A DNA stretch of 48,605 nt, taken from contig JANYIW010000083.1 in the NCBI GenBank assembly GCA_025358645.1, positions 1-48,605 on the forward strand, given 5' to 3'. Shown one piece after another: positions 27,287 through 36,135 of the stretch (positions within the stretch are counted from its first letter, which is position 1; each line of letters begins with the position of its first letter). Origin of the DNA: Bacteroidales bacterium. Its GTDB lineage: Bacteria; Bacteroidota; Bacteroidia; Bacteroidales; VadinHA17. Under the pieces are notes generated by a model that saw only the letters and a list, made by a program, of their open reading frames with translations, was not told the DNA's origin and ran no database searches. A program made the position numbers and the translations under genes.

Positions 27287-27320
27287 CCTGCCAATTTGTC
27301 AATTTCAAATGGTTGGCAGG
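27287..27320 (+). terminator. Inverted repeat after murA
   Basis: CCTGCCAA (27287-27294) pairs with TTGGCAGG (27313-27320) around an 18-nt loop, followed by a weak T-rich stretch (TATTTTGTT). It may end the DUF4290-murA transcript or attenuate into grpE. Confidence 0.4.
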
Positions 27321-27363
27321 TATTTTGTTAAATAACTTAAGTAAAATTGAAATACTTTGTGTG

Positions 27364-28008
27364 ATGATGAAAAAAAAGATGAAAAACCATGAAGAGTCAG
27401 GACTAAATAATATTAACAAATCAACTGAAAATAAAGAAAATACTGATACTCCTGATAATTATACCGAAGAGAGATCAGAGAATTCCGGATACGGTATATC
27501 TACAGAAAATGCATCTGAGGGTTTAGAGGACGACATTTTGGCTACTGACAAAGCGCTCACCTATGTAGGTGTTGTTGAAGAAAAACTGGCAGAGATGCAG
27601 GATAAGTATATTCGTCTTTCAGCTGAATTTGATAATTACAGAAAAAGAACATTACGCGAGAAGATGGATTTATCAAAATATGCCGGCGAAAACCTGCTCC
27701 TTGGCATCATTCCGCTGATGGACGATTTTGAAAGAGCTCTGAAACATATAGACGCATCAACAGATTGCATTGCTCTGAAAGATGGAATTGACATAATTTA
27801 CGGGAAGTTCAGTGACTTCCTTAAACAGAATGGAATAAAAGAAATTGAATCGCTAAACAGTAATTTTAATGTTGATCTGCATGAAGCGGTAGCAAAAGTT
27901 CCGGTCGAAGAAATTGATAAGAAAGGGAAAGTAGTTGATGTAGTTCTGAAGGGGTATTATTTGCAGGATAAAGTTATAAGGTTTTCGAAAGTTGTTGTGG
28001 GGGAATAA
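27364..28008 (+). CDS. grpE: Nucleotide exchange factor GrpE
   Basis: The protein (214 residues from 27364) releases ADP from DnaK. A disordered acidic N-terminus of about 60 residues precedes the long coiled-coil helix (EEKLAEMQDKYIRLSAEFDN followed by YRKRTLREK) and the C-terminal beta wing (LHEAVAKVPV ... GYYLQDKVIRFSKVVV). The ORF-track start at 27313 falls inside the preceding inverted repeat, so I chose ATG 27364; 27379 is another option. dnaJ follows 56 nt downstream; dnaK is not in the window. Confidence 0.93.
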   Translation: MMKKKMKNHEESGLNNINKSTENKENTDTPDNYTEERSENSGYGISTENASEGLEDDILATDKALTYVGVVEEKLAEMQDKYIRLSAEFDNYRKRTLREKMDLSKYAGENLLLGIIPLMDDFERALKHIDASTDCIALKDGIDIIYGKFSDFLKQNGIKEIESLNSNFNVDLHEAVAKVPVEEIDKKGKVVDVVLKGYYLQDKVIRFSKVVVGE

Positions 28009-28064
28009 ACCCTGAATAGGTCCAATGAAAGAATCGTGGCTGAATAAAATAAAAATCAATAGGG

Positions 28065-29198
28065 ATGGGGAAAAGAGATTATTATGAAGTGCTTGGTGTA
28101 TCGAAAGAGGCCACAAAGGAGGAGATAAAAAAAGCATACAGAAAACAGGCTTTGAAGTATCATCCTGACAAGAATCCCGGCGATAAAAAATCAGAAGAAA
28201 TCTTCAAGGAGGCTGCTGAAGCTTATGAAGTTTTAAGTAATGAAGAAAAAAAATCCCGCTATGATCGTTTTGGCCATTCGGGAATGGGTAATAATGGCGG
28301 TGGCTTTTCAGGTCAGGGTATGACAGTGGATGACATCTTCTCCTCTTTCGGTGATATTTTTGGTGGTTTTGGCGGATTCGGAGGCGGTAGAAGAGGCCGG
28401 AGGGTGATCAAGGGAAGTAATCTGAGAGTTAAGGTTAAGCTTACTCTTCAGGAAATTGCTGCCGGAGCAGAGAAGAAAATTAAAGTCACTAAATACGATA
28501 CATGTGATTCCTGCGGAGGAACAGGCGCAGCCGATCCATCAAGTATATCAACATGTTCCACCTGTCACGGTTCGGGGCAGGTTACCAGACTTACAAATAC
28601 AATGTTGGGTCAGATGCAGACTACAGCGGTCTGCCCTTCATGTGGTGGCGAGGGCAAAACCATTATAAAAAAATGCACTGCTTGTTACGGGGAAGGAATC
28701 GTACAAAAAGAAGAGGTTATCAAAATCAATATTCCTGCTGGTGTCGGAAAGGGAATGCAGATGACTGTCGAGGGTAAAGGAAACGCTCCAAGGAGAGGCG
28801 GAGTAAATGGCGACTTGCTGGTAGTGATTGATGAAGAAGAGCATCCCGACCTGATAAGAGAGGGCAATGATCTGATCTATAATCTGTTTATAAGTATCCC
28901 CGATGCAGTACTAGGTACCCATGTTGAAGTTCCTACTGTAGATAATAACGTAAAAATAAAAATAGAACCTGGTACCCAACCGGGAAAAATCCTTCGTCTT
29001 CGTGGAAAAGGATTACCTGAAGTAAATGGATATGGCCGTGGTGATCTGCTTGTTAACGTCAATGTCTGGATACCCAAAAGTGTTAATAAAGATGAACTGA
29101 AGATCTTTGAGAAATTCAAAGACTCTGACTCTTTCACACCCGATCCCGACAAAAATGATAAGGGATTTTTCGAAAGGATGAGAGGGTATTTTGAGTAG
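28065..29198 (+). CDS. dnaJ: Chaperone protein DnaJ (type I)
   Basis: The 377-residue co-chaperone delivers unfolded clients to DnaK and stimulates its ATPase. The J domain has the HPD tripeptide ([12 protein letters not shown]). A Gly/Phe-rich linker ([14 protein letters not shown]) follows. Four zinc-finger motifs are complete: [24 protein letters not shown] and CTACYGEG. The C-terminal substrate-binding and dimerisation domains complete it. It pairs with grpE immediately upstream. Confidence 0.97.
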   Translation: MGKRDYYEVLGVSKEATKEEIKKAYRKQALKYHPDKNPGDKKSEEIFKEAAEAYEVLSNEEKKSRYDRFGHSGMGNNGGGFSGQGMTVDDIFSSFGDIFGGFGGFGGGRRGRRVIKGSNLRVKVKLTLQEIAAGAEKKIKVTKYDTCDSCGGTGAADPSSISTCSTCHGSGQVTRLTNTMLGQMQTTAVCPSCGGEGKTIIKKCTACYGEGIVQKEEVIKINIPAGVGKGMQMTVEGKGNAPRRGGVNGDLLVVIDEEEHPDLIREGNDLIYNLFISIPDAVLGTHVEVPTVDNNVKIKIEPGTQPGKILRLRGKGLPEVNGYGRGDLLVNVNVWIPKSVNKDELKIFEKFKDSDSFTPDPDKNDKGFFERMRGYFE

Positions 29199-29269
29199 GA
29201 AAAGCGTTGTGTTTCAAAGAGTTTTTTTATATTTACGTGACTTTTGATATATTTTAAAATTATTCCCTT

Positions 29270-30178
29270 ATGGCACTTTTTGAAGCAAAGAATGTCACAA
29301 AACAGTACGGCAATCAGCTGGCACTCGATAATGTAAGCATTTCCGTTCCTGAGCAATGCATTTACGGGCTGCTGGGACCAAATGGTGCAGGAAAAACAAC
29401 ACTAATCAGGATAATAAATCAAATAACCGGACCAGATACAGGGGAGTTATTCCTTAACGGGAAAAAGCTGCTGCCCTCTGATGTCCAGTTTATTGGATAT
29501 CTGCCAGAAGAAAGAGGTCTCTATAAAAAAATGAAAGTTGGCGAGCAGGCTTTGTATTTTGCACAGCTAAAAGGGCTTTCGAAAGCTGAAGCAATGAAAA
29601 GACTAAAGTACTGGTTTACAAAACTTGACATAATTGACTGGTGGGGTAAAAAAGTCGAAGAACTGTCAAAAGGAATGGCACAAAAGGTTCAGTTTGTGAC
29701 AACAGTACTTCACGAACCCAAACTTCTTATTTTTGACGAGCCCTTTACAGGATTTGATCCACTCAACACTAAAATTGTAAAAAATGAAATCCTGTTCCTG
29801 AGAGAGAGAGGCGCTACAATTATTTTTTCTACCCACAATATGGAATCCGTTGAAGAATTATGCGATAATATCACTCTGATTGATAAAGCAAAAACAATTC
29901 TTGAAGGAAGTGTGAATGAGATCCGGAGCAAATGGGCGGCAAACGAATATGATCTGGTATTTGACGGTGACGTGAAAATTGAAGGGAATGGTCATTATAA
30001 TATTCTGAAACAGCAGACTGAAAATAATAAAAGTATTATCAGACTAAAAACAACCAGTAATATCAATACAAATGATATTCTGCAAACTTTAATGATATCG
30101 GGCAATATCCTCTCTTTTAACCCGGCACTACCATCAATGAATGAGATTTTTATCAGGGTGATTGAAGCCCGTAATTAA
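29270..30178 (+). CDS. ABC transporter ATP-binding protein (NatA-like)
   Basis: The 302-residue ATPase shows Walker A GPNGAGKTT, signature ELSKGMAQKVQ (a variant of LSGGQ), Walker B LLIFDEPFTGFDP and the switch His in STHNME. A C-terminal domain of about 80 residues follows. The ABC-2 permease gene begins 30 nt downstream, so the two form an exporter. Similarity is to the NatA sodium exporter and drug-export ATPases; the substrate is unknown. Confidence 0.92.
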   Translation: MALFEAKNVTKQYGNQLALDNVSISVPEQCIYGLLGPNGAGKTTLIRIINQITGPDTGELFLNGKKLLPSDVQFIGYLPEERGLYKKMKVGEQALYFAQLKGLSKAEAMKRLKYWFTKLDIIDWWGKKVEELSKGMAQKVQFVTTVLHEPKLLIFDEPFTGFDPLNTKIVKNEILFLRERGATIIFSTHNMESVEELCDNITLIDKAKTILEGSVNEIRSKWAANEYDLVFDGDVKIEGNGHYNILKQQTENNKSIIRLKTTSNINTNDILQTLMISGNILSFNPALPSMNEIFIRVIEARN

Positions 30179-30208
30179 ACCTGCAATTAACCTCGAAACT
30201 GTTTTATT

Positions 30209-31567
30209 ATGAACAAGATATCCGTAATTATTAAAAGAGAATATGTAACAAGAGTTAGAAAAAAATCATTCATAATAATGACTATTCTTGCTCCTGTTCT
30301 CATGGCTGCTATAATTATTGTCCCCACTTTTATTATGATGAACCAGAGCGGTGATTTTAAAAAGATTGCAGTAATCGAAGATAACTCAGATCTTTTTAAA
30401 GGTGTTGTAAAGAATACAAAAGATGCTGAATTTGTATACCTTGAAAACACTAAAGTTGAGGACCTTAAAAAAACTTTTGAAAAAGCAGGTTATTACGGCA
30501 TTCTTTACATTTCTCCTGAACTGGTAAATACACCTAACGCTGTTTATATCATCTCAAAAAAACAACCGCCAATCGGCCTGCTTCAACATATTGAAGGCTC
30601 CCTTAAAAAGGAAATTGAGAGACAGAAGTTATTAGCATACAAGATTGATAATCTTGATGACATAATGAAAAACATCGAGACAAACGTCACTATCCAGACG
30701 AAAAAACTAGATGAATCCGGTGTTGAAAAAGGTACAAGTACGGGGATAGCAATGGCCCTTGCCTACATTCTTGGTTTCCTGATGTACATGCTGGTTTTCA
30801 TTTTCGGCGCACAGGTAATGCGAGGAGTAATAGAGGAAAAAACAAGCAGAGTTGTTGAGGTCATTATCTCGTCAGTGAAACCGATACAGCTGATGATGGG
30901 CAAAATAATTGGCATTGCACTCGTTGGTCTCACTCAATTTATGATCTGGATTTTCCTTACTGTTGGAATTGTAACAGTTCTCAAAACCACAATTCTTCCG
31001 AAATCAGGTATTACAGAAATATCACAATCAATGCCTCAGAATTTAATGTCGGGAAATCAGCAGGTCGCCGGAACTACTCAAACTGCACAGATGTCGCCAC
31101 AACTTGCCGAATTTTCCCAGATGTTCGATAATGCAATGAATCAGCCATGGGGTTTGATAATTATCTGTTTTATCTTTTATTTTATTACTGGTTATCTTCT
31201 CTATGCCTCAGTTTTCGCTGCCATAGGATCTGCAGTAGATAACGAAACTGAGACACAACAATTTATGCTACCTGTTACTATACCTATAATACTGGCGCTG
31301 ATGGTAGCTATGGGGACAATGCAAAATCCGGAAAGTTCACTCTCTTTCTGGTGCTCAATGATCCCATTAACCTCTCCTATCGTTATGATGGCACGTATTC
31401 CTTTTGGTGTGCCTGGCTGGCAAATAGTAATTTCAATGTTATTAATGGTGGTAACTTTCGGTGCATTTGTATGGATGGCAGCTAAGGTTTACAGAACCGG
31501 CATCCTGATGTATGGTAAGAAAACTTCCTGGAAAGAGATGTGGAAGTGGCTACGATACAGTGGGTAA
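30209..31567 (+). CDS. ABC-2 type permease (NatB-like)
   Basis: The 452-residue protein has one N-terminal membrane segment (SFIIMTILAPVLMAAIIIVP), a periplasmic domain of about 130 residues, and five or six C-terminal segments. GAQVMRGVIEEKTSRVVEVI is the conserved cytoplasmic coupling motif of the ABC2_membrane_3/NatB type. A Gln/Met-rich extracytoplasmic loop (about residues 270-310) lies between membrane segments. It works with the upstream ATPase; the exported substrate cannot be told. Confidence 0.9.
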   Translation: MNKISVIIKREYVTRVRKKSFIIMTILAPVLMAAIIIVPTFIMMNQSGDFKKIAVIEDNSDLFKGVVKNTKDAEFVYLENTKVEDLKKTFEKAGYYGILYISPELVNTPNAVYIISKKQPPIGLLQHIEGSLKKEIERQKLLAYKIDNLDDIMKNIETNVTIQTKKLDESGVEKGTSTGIAMALAYILGFLMYMLVFIFGAQVMRGVIEEKTSRVVEVIISSVKPIQLMMGKIIGIALVGLTQFMIWIFLTVGIVTVLKTTILPKSGITEISQSMPQNLMSGNQQVAGTTQTAQMSPQLAEFSQMFDNAMNQPWGLIIICFIFYFITGYLLYASVFAAIGSAVDNETETQQFMLPVTIPIILALMVAMGTMQNPESSLSFWCSMIPLTSPIVMMARIPFGVPGWQIVISMLLMVVTFGAFVWMAAKVYRTGILMYGKKTSWKEMWKWLRYSG

Positions 31568-31573
31568 AGAAAA

Positions 31574-31593
31574 GCACAGGGCACAGGGCAAAT
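31574..31593 (+). repeat. Short CACAGGG tandem
   Basis: CACAGGGCACAGGGCA is a short direct repeat, followed by CCATGATCTCCGTGGTG. It resembles the degenerate ACCAC/CACAAAG intergenic repeats elsewhere in the window, but the match is loose. Confidence 0.35.
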
Positions 31594-31655
31594 CCATGAT
31601 CTCCGTGGTGAAAAAAGATGAAAGATAAGAGACAAAAGTATAAAGCCAAAAGTAG

Positions 31656-32831
31656 ATGTCTAAAATATTAGTCATTGATGATGAAAGGGCAATCCGGAAT
31701 ACTCTCAAGGAGGTACTGGAGTATGAAAAATATGAAGTTGACCTTGCTGAAGACGGTCCGAAAGGACTTGAAATGTTTTCTGCAAATTCGTATGACATAG
31801 TACTCTGCGATATCAAGATGGCTAAAATGGATGGTATTGAAGTCCTCGGTAAAATATCTGAGACATCGTCAGATACCCCGGTTATTATGATCTCCGGACA
31901 CGGCAACATCGATACAGCTGTTGAATCAATAAAAAAAGGAGCATACGATTTTCTTGAAAAGCCTCTCGATCTTAACAGACTTCTCATTACGATACGCAAT
32001 GCAATGGATAAGTCGAAGCTTATCATTCAGACTAAGGTGCTTAAAAACAAGGTAAGCAAAATGTATGAGATTGTTGGTGAGTCAGAGGCTATTGTAAAGG
32101 TCAAAAGTATGATCGACAGAGTTGCACCTACTGAAGCCAGAGTGCTCATCACAGGATCAAATGGAACCGGAAAAGAACTTGTCGCTCATCAGATACATGA
32201 AAAAAGCTCCAGAGCAAAAGGTCCGTTTATTGAAGTCAATTGTGCAGCAATCCCCTCGGAACTTATTGAAAGTGAGCTTTTTGGTCATGAAAAAGGTTCA
32301 TTTACATCAGCTATCAAACAGAGGATTGGCAAATTTGAACAGGCAAACGGAGGAACTCTTTTTCTCGATGAGATAGGAGATATGAGCCTTTCAGCCCAGG
32401 CAAAAGTACTAAGAGCTCTCCAGGAAAATAAGATCACAAGAGTCGGTTCCGACAAAGATATTCATGTTAATGTCCGTGTCATCACAGCAACAAATAAGAA
32501 CATTAAAAAAGAGATCGAAAATAATGGATTCCGTGAAGATTTATATCACAGACTCAGCGTTATTCTAATTCATGTTCCTTCTCTTAATGAAAGAGAGGAT
32601 GATATTCCTCTTCTGGCAGAATACTTTAATTCATTAATCTGCAATGAATATGGAATGAGTAAAAAAGTGGTTAAAGAGGATGCTCTCAAAGAGCTGCAGA
32701 ATATCCAATGGACAGGGAATGTCAGAGAGTTCAGAAATGTTATTGAAAGACTTATCATCCTATGTCCTGCTGAGATCACCGGAAGCGATGTGCTTGCTTA
32801 TGCAAAACCCGTTTCGGGGAGTAACATATAG
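31656..32831 (+). CDS. Sigma-54-type response regulator (REC + AAA+) without DNA-binding domain
   Basis: The 391-residue protein has a receiver domain (ILVIDDERAIR, phosphoacceptor Asp52 in LCDIKM, later Lys in DFLEKPLD) and an AAA+ domain from about residue 140 (Walker A GSNGTGKE, Walker B GTLFLDEIGDMS, arginine finger region FREDLYHRLSV). The sigma-54 contact loop reads GSFTSA instead of GAFTGA. It stops 18 residues after NVREFRNVIERLI, so the usual Fis-type helix-turn-helix is absent. It may act without specific DNA contact or need a partner. No histidine kinase gene lies beside it. Confidence 0.9.
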   Translation: MSKILVIDDERAIRNTLKEVLEYEKYEVDLAEDGPKGLEMFSANSYDIVLCDIKMAKMDGIEVLGKISETSSDTPVIMISGHGNIDTAVESIKKGAYDFLEKPLDLNRLLITIRNAMDKSKLIIQTKVLKNKVSKMYEIVGESEAIVKVKSMIDRVAPTEARVLITGSNGTGKELVAHQIHEKSSRAKGPFIEVNCAAIPSELIESELFGHEKGSFTSAIKQRIGKFEQANGGTLFLDEIGDMSLSAQAKVLRALQENKITRVGSDKDIHVNVRVITATNKNIKKEIENNGFREDLYHRLSVILIHVPSLNEREDDIPLLAEYFNSLICNEYGMSKKVVKEDALKELQNIQWTGNVREFRNVIERLIILCPAEITGSDVLAYAKPVSGSNI

Positions 32832-32850
32832 TTATTTTGTCCCTTCTAAG

Positions 32851-32928
32851 TTTTACCCCCCATCCCCCCCAGGGGGGGCTAACTCAAACCTTAGTTTAAG
32901 CATCCCTATGGGGGGTTTGGGGGTGAAA
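32851..32928 (+). repeat. C7-A-G7 palindromic element between the regulator and the aspA-like gene
   Basis: The perfect hairpin CCCCCCCAGGGGGGG (32864-32878) is joined to a second GC-rich arm (CCCTATGGGGGG) by a spacer containing AAACCTTAGTTT. Outer arms TTTTACCCCC and GGGGGTGAAAA are near-inverted repeats. It has the same two-hairpin plan as the nuoM repeat but a different sequence, so it is a separate family. It could also end transcription of the upstream gene. Confidence 0.75.
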
Positions 32929-32950
32929 AACCATAGAAAAAAAGTTTATT

Positions 32951-34387
32951 ATGTTCCGGATTGAAAAAGACTCACTTGGAGAAAAACAGATTCCTGAAGA
33001 AGTTCTATACGGAATTCATTCTGTAAGGGCAATAGAAAATTTCCCGGGGAACTCACTCTTTCCTATTGAATGGTACAAATCCGTTGGTATCACAAAACAA
33101 GCCTGCTATAACACCTACAGGAAATTCCGGACAGCTGCTGAGGCCAAATTCGGTAATAACCTTACTTTCAAAATAATAAACGCCGATATTCTTAATGCAT
33201 TAACTGTCGCTGCCAGAGAAGTGTCTGACGGAGCTCATTATGATCATTTTATAATCCCTGCTGTCCAGGGTGGCGCCGGTACCAGTATTAACATGAATAT
33301 CAATGAGATAATTACAAATTCGGCACTCCTGATCACAGGACATAAGTGTGGTGAATACACTTTTATCGATCCCCTTGAACACGCGAATATTTATCAGTCA
33401 ACCAACGATGTAATTCCAACAGCTCTTACCGTAGCTGTAATGAAACTTTTGCAATCGCTCGAAGGAAAAATAAACATGCTTCGGCAGAAGGTTGAGGAAC
33501 TTGAGAAGAAAAGCAGAGAGATGCTTCGGCCAGGTTATACACAATTACAGGCTGCCGTACCATCTTCCTTCGGAATTCTTTTCAGCACATATAATGAAGC
33601 TCTTTCACGCGACTGGTGGAGAGTATCAAAATGCTCTGAAAGAATTAAACAGGTGAATCTTGGTGGTGGTGCTATAGGTACCGGATTATCACTGCCCAGG
33701 TTTTTTATAATGGAAGTTGTCCCTGAGCTGCGTAAGCTTACGGGACTGCCACTTGCACACAGTGAAAATCTTTCCGATGCAACCTCAAACTTCGACAAAT
33801 GGGTTGAGATTCATGCCACTTTGAAAGCCCATGCAGTAAACCTTGAAAAAATGTCTTCCGACTTACGCCTTCTGGCATCGGACTTTGCAGGTGAAAGAAC
33901 TATTTCAATCCCTGACCGTCAGGTAGGAAGCTCAATCATGCCCGGGAAGATTAATCCTGTAATACCCGAATTTGTCATTTCTGCAGCTCATAAAATATAT
34001 TCCAACGATGTTCTTATCTCCTCGCTCAGCGGACAGGGCACTCTTGAACTGAACGCCTACCTCCCGGTTATCGGAACAGCTGTTATTGAAAGCATTAATT
34101 TGCTTATTTCATGCAATAATACCTTATTAAACAACCTGTTCACAGGCCTGATTATTAACGAAACAGCAGGATATGAGGCCGTTATAAACAGTCCATCAGT
34201 TACCACAGCTTTAAATCCACATATAGGATATCACAAGGCAACTGAACTCGCCAGACTAATGAAAGATAAAAAGATCAACATCTTTGAAGCTAACAGTGTT
34301 CTGAAAATCATTGATGACTCTAAATTAAAAACAATTCTTGAACCCGGGAATCTTCTTAAACTTGGGTTTTCTCTTGATGATCTGTAA
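32951..34387 (+). CDS. aspA: Aspartate ammonia-lyase-like protein next to hydF
   Basis: The 478-residue protein belongs to the aspartase/fumarase superfamily. It opens with EKDSLGEKQIPEEVLYGIHS, has the substrate-site stretches AVQGGAGTSINMN and ANIYQSTNDVIPTAL, and the catalytic signature GSSIMPGKINPVIPE. These favour aspartase (aspartate to fumarate plus ammonia) over fumarase. hydF follows after 104 nt. From memory, aspA-like genes occur beside hydE/hydG/hydF in several anaerobes, where released ammonia may feed synthesis of the hydrogenase dithiomethylamine bridge; that role is inference. Confidence 0.85.
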   Translation: MFRIEKDSLGEKQIPEEVLYGIHSVRAIENFPGNSLFPIEWYKSVGITKQACYNTYRKFRTAAEAKFGNNLTFKIINADILNALTVAAREVSDGAHYDHFIIPAVQGGAGTSINMNINEIITNSALLITGHKCGEYTFIDPLEHANIYQSTNDVIPTALTVAVMKLLQSLEGKINMLRQKVEELEKKSREMLRPGYTQLQAAVPSSFGILFSTYNEALSRDWWRVSKCSERIKQVNLGGGAIGTGLSLPRFFIMEVVPELRKLTGLPLAHSENLSDATSNFDKWVEIHATLKAHAVNLEKMSSDLRLLASDFAGERTISIPDRQVGSSIMPGKINPVIPEFVISAAHKIYSNDVLISSLSGQGTLELNAYLPVIGTAVIESINLLISCNNTLLNNLFTGLIINETAGYEAVINSPSVTTALNPHIGYHKATELARLMKDKKINIFEANSVLKIIDDSKLKTILEPGNLLKLGFSLDDL

Positions 34388-34467
34388 TTAATCCCGGGTT
34401 TTTCTGTATTCTATCGTACAGTTTTGGGAACAGAATTACGCAGAGAAATATACTGATAATAAAATAC

Positions 34468-34475
34468 TAATTTTG
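34468..34475 (+). promoter_or_regulatory. Candidate -7 promoter box for hydF
   Basis: TAATTTTG followed by CAG matches TAnnTTTG and lies 16 nt before the hydF ATG. There is no TTG at the expected -33 spacing. If used, hydF can be expressed separately from the aspA-like gene. Confidence 0.4.
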
Positions 34476-34491
34476 CAGCAAATTACCAGCA

Positions 34492-35721
34492 ATGGTTACC
34501 AAAGGAAGAGAGTCAAAACCGCATATAGGAATTTATGGCCGTCGGAATAGCGGCAAAAGCAGCCTGATCAACTGTCTGGCAGGTCAGGATATTGCTATTG
34601 TCTCCGACCATGCTGGAACCACTACTGATCCGGTCAAAAAATCATTTGAAATATCCGACTTTGGACCTGTTATCCTTATTGATACTGCAGGTATTGATGA
34701 TTCAGGGGAACTTGGACAGAAAAGAGTTGACCGGACAATAAAGACTCTTGAAACGATCGATCTCGCTCTTCTCGTTGTGACTGATAATTCATGGGGGAAA
34801 TATGAGGATGAACTTATAGAAATGTTTAGTGCTCATGATCTTCTATATATTGTAATACACAGTAAATCTGACATTCAGGAGCCCACTGTTGAATTTAGAA
34901 AAAAAATATTCTCAGTCACAGGTAATTCGCTCTTTGAGTTTTCATCTATCGATAAAAGAAATTATGAGGAACTAATAGCTCTGATCCGAAGTAAAATCCC
35001 GGAACACTCATATAAAAATCCATCATTACTTGGCGATCTTATCAGTTACGGGGATATTGTACTTCTTATTACCCCTATCGATATCGAAGCTCCGGCTGGA
35101 CGGCTTATCCTTCCCCAGATGCAGGCTATCAGGGATATCCTTGACAATGAAGCTGTCGCTATAGTTTTAAAAGAAAGGGAGGTTGATGCATTCCTCAGGA
35201 AAACCAGGATAAAACCAGCGCTGGCAATTACTGACTCGCAGGTATTTGTCAAGGCAGATGCATCAATTCCTAATGATATCCCTCTGACCAGTTTCAGCAT
35301 CATGCTTGCCAGGTTTAAAGGGGATTTTGACAATTATCTTAAAGGCACTCCGACAATATCAACTTTAAAAGACGGTGACAGGGTGCTTCTTCTGGAATCA
35401 TGTACACATCATGTATCCTGTGATGACATCGGAAGAACAAAGATACCACGCTGGATAACCAGTTTTACAGGCAAAAAGATTGAATTTGATGTTGTAGCCG
35501 GACTTGATGCCTTATCAAGACCTGTTACTGACTACTCTCTTGTAATACAATGCGGTGGCTGTATGATAACAAGGAAACAGCTTTATAACAGACTTCAGGC
35601 AGCAATTAAAGCCGGAGTACCAGTTACCAATTATGGTATGGCAATAGCCTATGTACAAGGTATTTACAACAGAGCTATCGCGCCGTTTGTAAAAGGAAGA
35701 GATTCTGATACATATCTGTAA
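34492..35721 (+). CDS. hydF: [FeFe]-hydrogenase maturation GTPase HydF
   Basis: The 409-residue scaffold assembles the 2Fe subcluster with HydE and HydG and inserts it into the [FeFe]-hydrogenase. The N-terminal GTPase domain shows GIYGRRNSGKSSL, a Thr in HAGTTTDPV and the DTAGID motif. The C-terminal cluster domain has CTHHVSCDDIGR and later IQCGGCMITRKQ, giving the CxH...CxxC ligand set of its 4Fe-4S cluster. YNRLQAAIKAGVPVTNYGMA is a conserved C-terminal segment. hydE, hydG and the hydrogenase itself are not in the window. Confidence 0.95.
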   Translation: MVTKGRESKPHIGIYGRRNSGKSSLINCLAGQDIAIVSDHAGTTTDPVKKSFEISDFGPVILIDTAGIDDSGELGQKRVDRTIKTLETIDLALLVVTDNSWGKYEDELIEMFSAHDLLYIVIHSKSDIQEPTVEFRKKIFSVTGNSLFEFSSIDKRNYEELIALIRSKIPEHSYKNPSLLGDLISYGDIVLLITPIDIEAPAGRLILPQMQAIRDILDNEAVAIVLKEREVDAFLRKTRIKPALAITDSQVFVKADASIPNDIPLTSFSIMLARFKGDFDNYLKGTPTISTLKDGDRVLLLESCTHHVSCDDIGRTKIPRWITSFTGKKIEFDVVAGLDALSRPVTDYSLVIQCGGCMITRKQLYNRLQAAIKAGVPVTNYGMAIAYVQGIYNRAIAPFVKGRDSDTYL

Positions 35722-35818
35722 TCTCCATAATATTTAATGAACTCACCTCTATCCCCTCTCTGCTTCGTAACTACCCTTTATACACATCTACTTGTCGTAA
35801 GATATTTAGATTAATTAG

Positions 35819-35915
35819 CTGCTCTGAAAGAGCCAAATATGAATAACCCCCGGCGCCAGCCGGGGGTGGAACAGTCACCAATCTTCAACAGCTCTGAAGG
35901 AGCTGAATATAATAG
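35819..35915 (+). repeat. REP-like element with GCTCTGAAAGAGC and CCCCCGG hairpins
   Basis: GCTCTGAAAGAGC (a 5-bp stem) is followed by AATAACCCCCGGCGCCAG and then CCGGGGGT, forming an eight-base stem. The related AGCTCTGAAGGAGCT follows at 35890-35904. The motif GCTCTGAAnGAGC...AATA occurs twice here. I recall this repeat type from other Bacteroidota genomes. Confidence 0.65.
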
Positions 35916-36005
35916 TGATGGAAAAAACTTCTCATCTGGTGTAATACCTAAAGACCTAATCAATTGACAAAGTGATATGATACACATTATTTTTAATAAA
36001 AATGC

Positions 36006-36035
36006 TTGCTAATTGAAAAATCTATTCTACATTTG
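36006..36035 (+). promoter_or_regulatory. Bacteroidota-type promoter upstream of the AbiF-type locus
   Basis: TTG (36006-36008), a 19-base spacer, then TACATTTG (36028-36035) followed by CAG. This matches the -33 TTG / -7 TAnnTTTG consensus exactly, the best promoter in the window. Transcription would start near 36041. Confidence 0.65.
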
Positions 36036-36041
36036 CAGTAA

Positions 36042-36097
36042 TAATACCTGCCACGCTTCCCATTTGAACAGCGCACCCGGGCGGGTTTTCGCTTTTT
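36042..36097 (+). ncRNA. Short structured RNA upstream of the Abi_2 gene (abiF-RNA-like)
   Basis: A segment of about 56 nt starts just after a consensus promoter and contains GCCACGCTTCCC, then GCGCACCCGGGCGGGTTTTC closing with GC. ACCC-GGGC-GGGT can form a hairpin, enclosed by GCG/CGC, and a run of five T follows, as in an intrinsic terminator. A conserved 'abiF' RNA motif upstream of Abi_2/AbiF genes is described in the literature, and such RNAs have been reported as antitoxins of AbiF-type HEPN toxins. I match it from memory of the GCACCCGGGCGGGTTTTTCGC core; a covariance-model search would decide. Confidence 0.6.
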
Positions 36098-36135
36098 ATA
36101 GACTTGTCATATTAACTTATAATATCCGTTAATTT

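Larger units (their letters stand above)
35722..36135. other. 414-nt region between hydF and the Abi gene
   Basis: It holds a REP-like palindromic element (35819-35915), a well-matched promoter (36006-36035) and a short structured RNA candidate (36042-36097), listed separately. No open reading frame of note was seen. Confidence 0.7.

Noticed and set aside
35819-35915. CRISPR array or tandem repeat array
   Set aside because: Only two related hairpins occur, without regular spacers; it fits a REP-like element.
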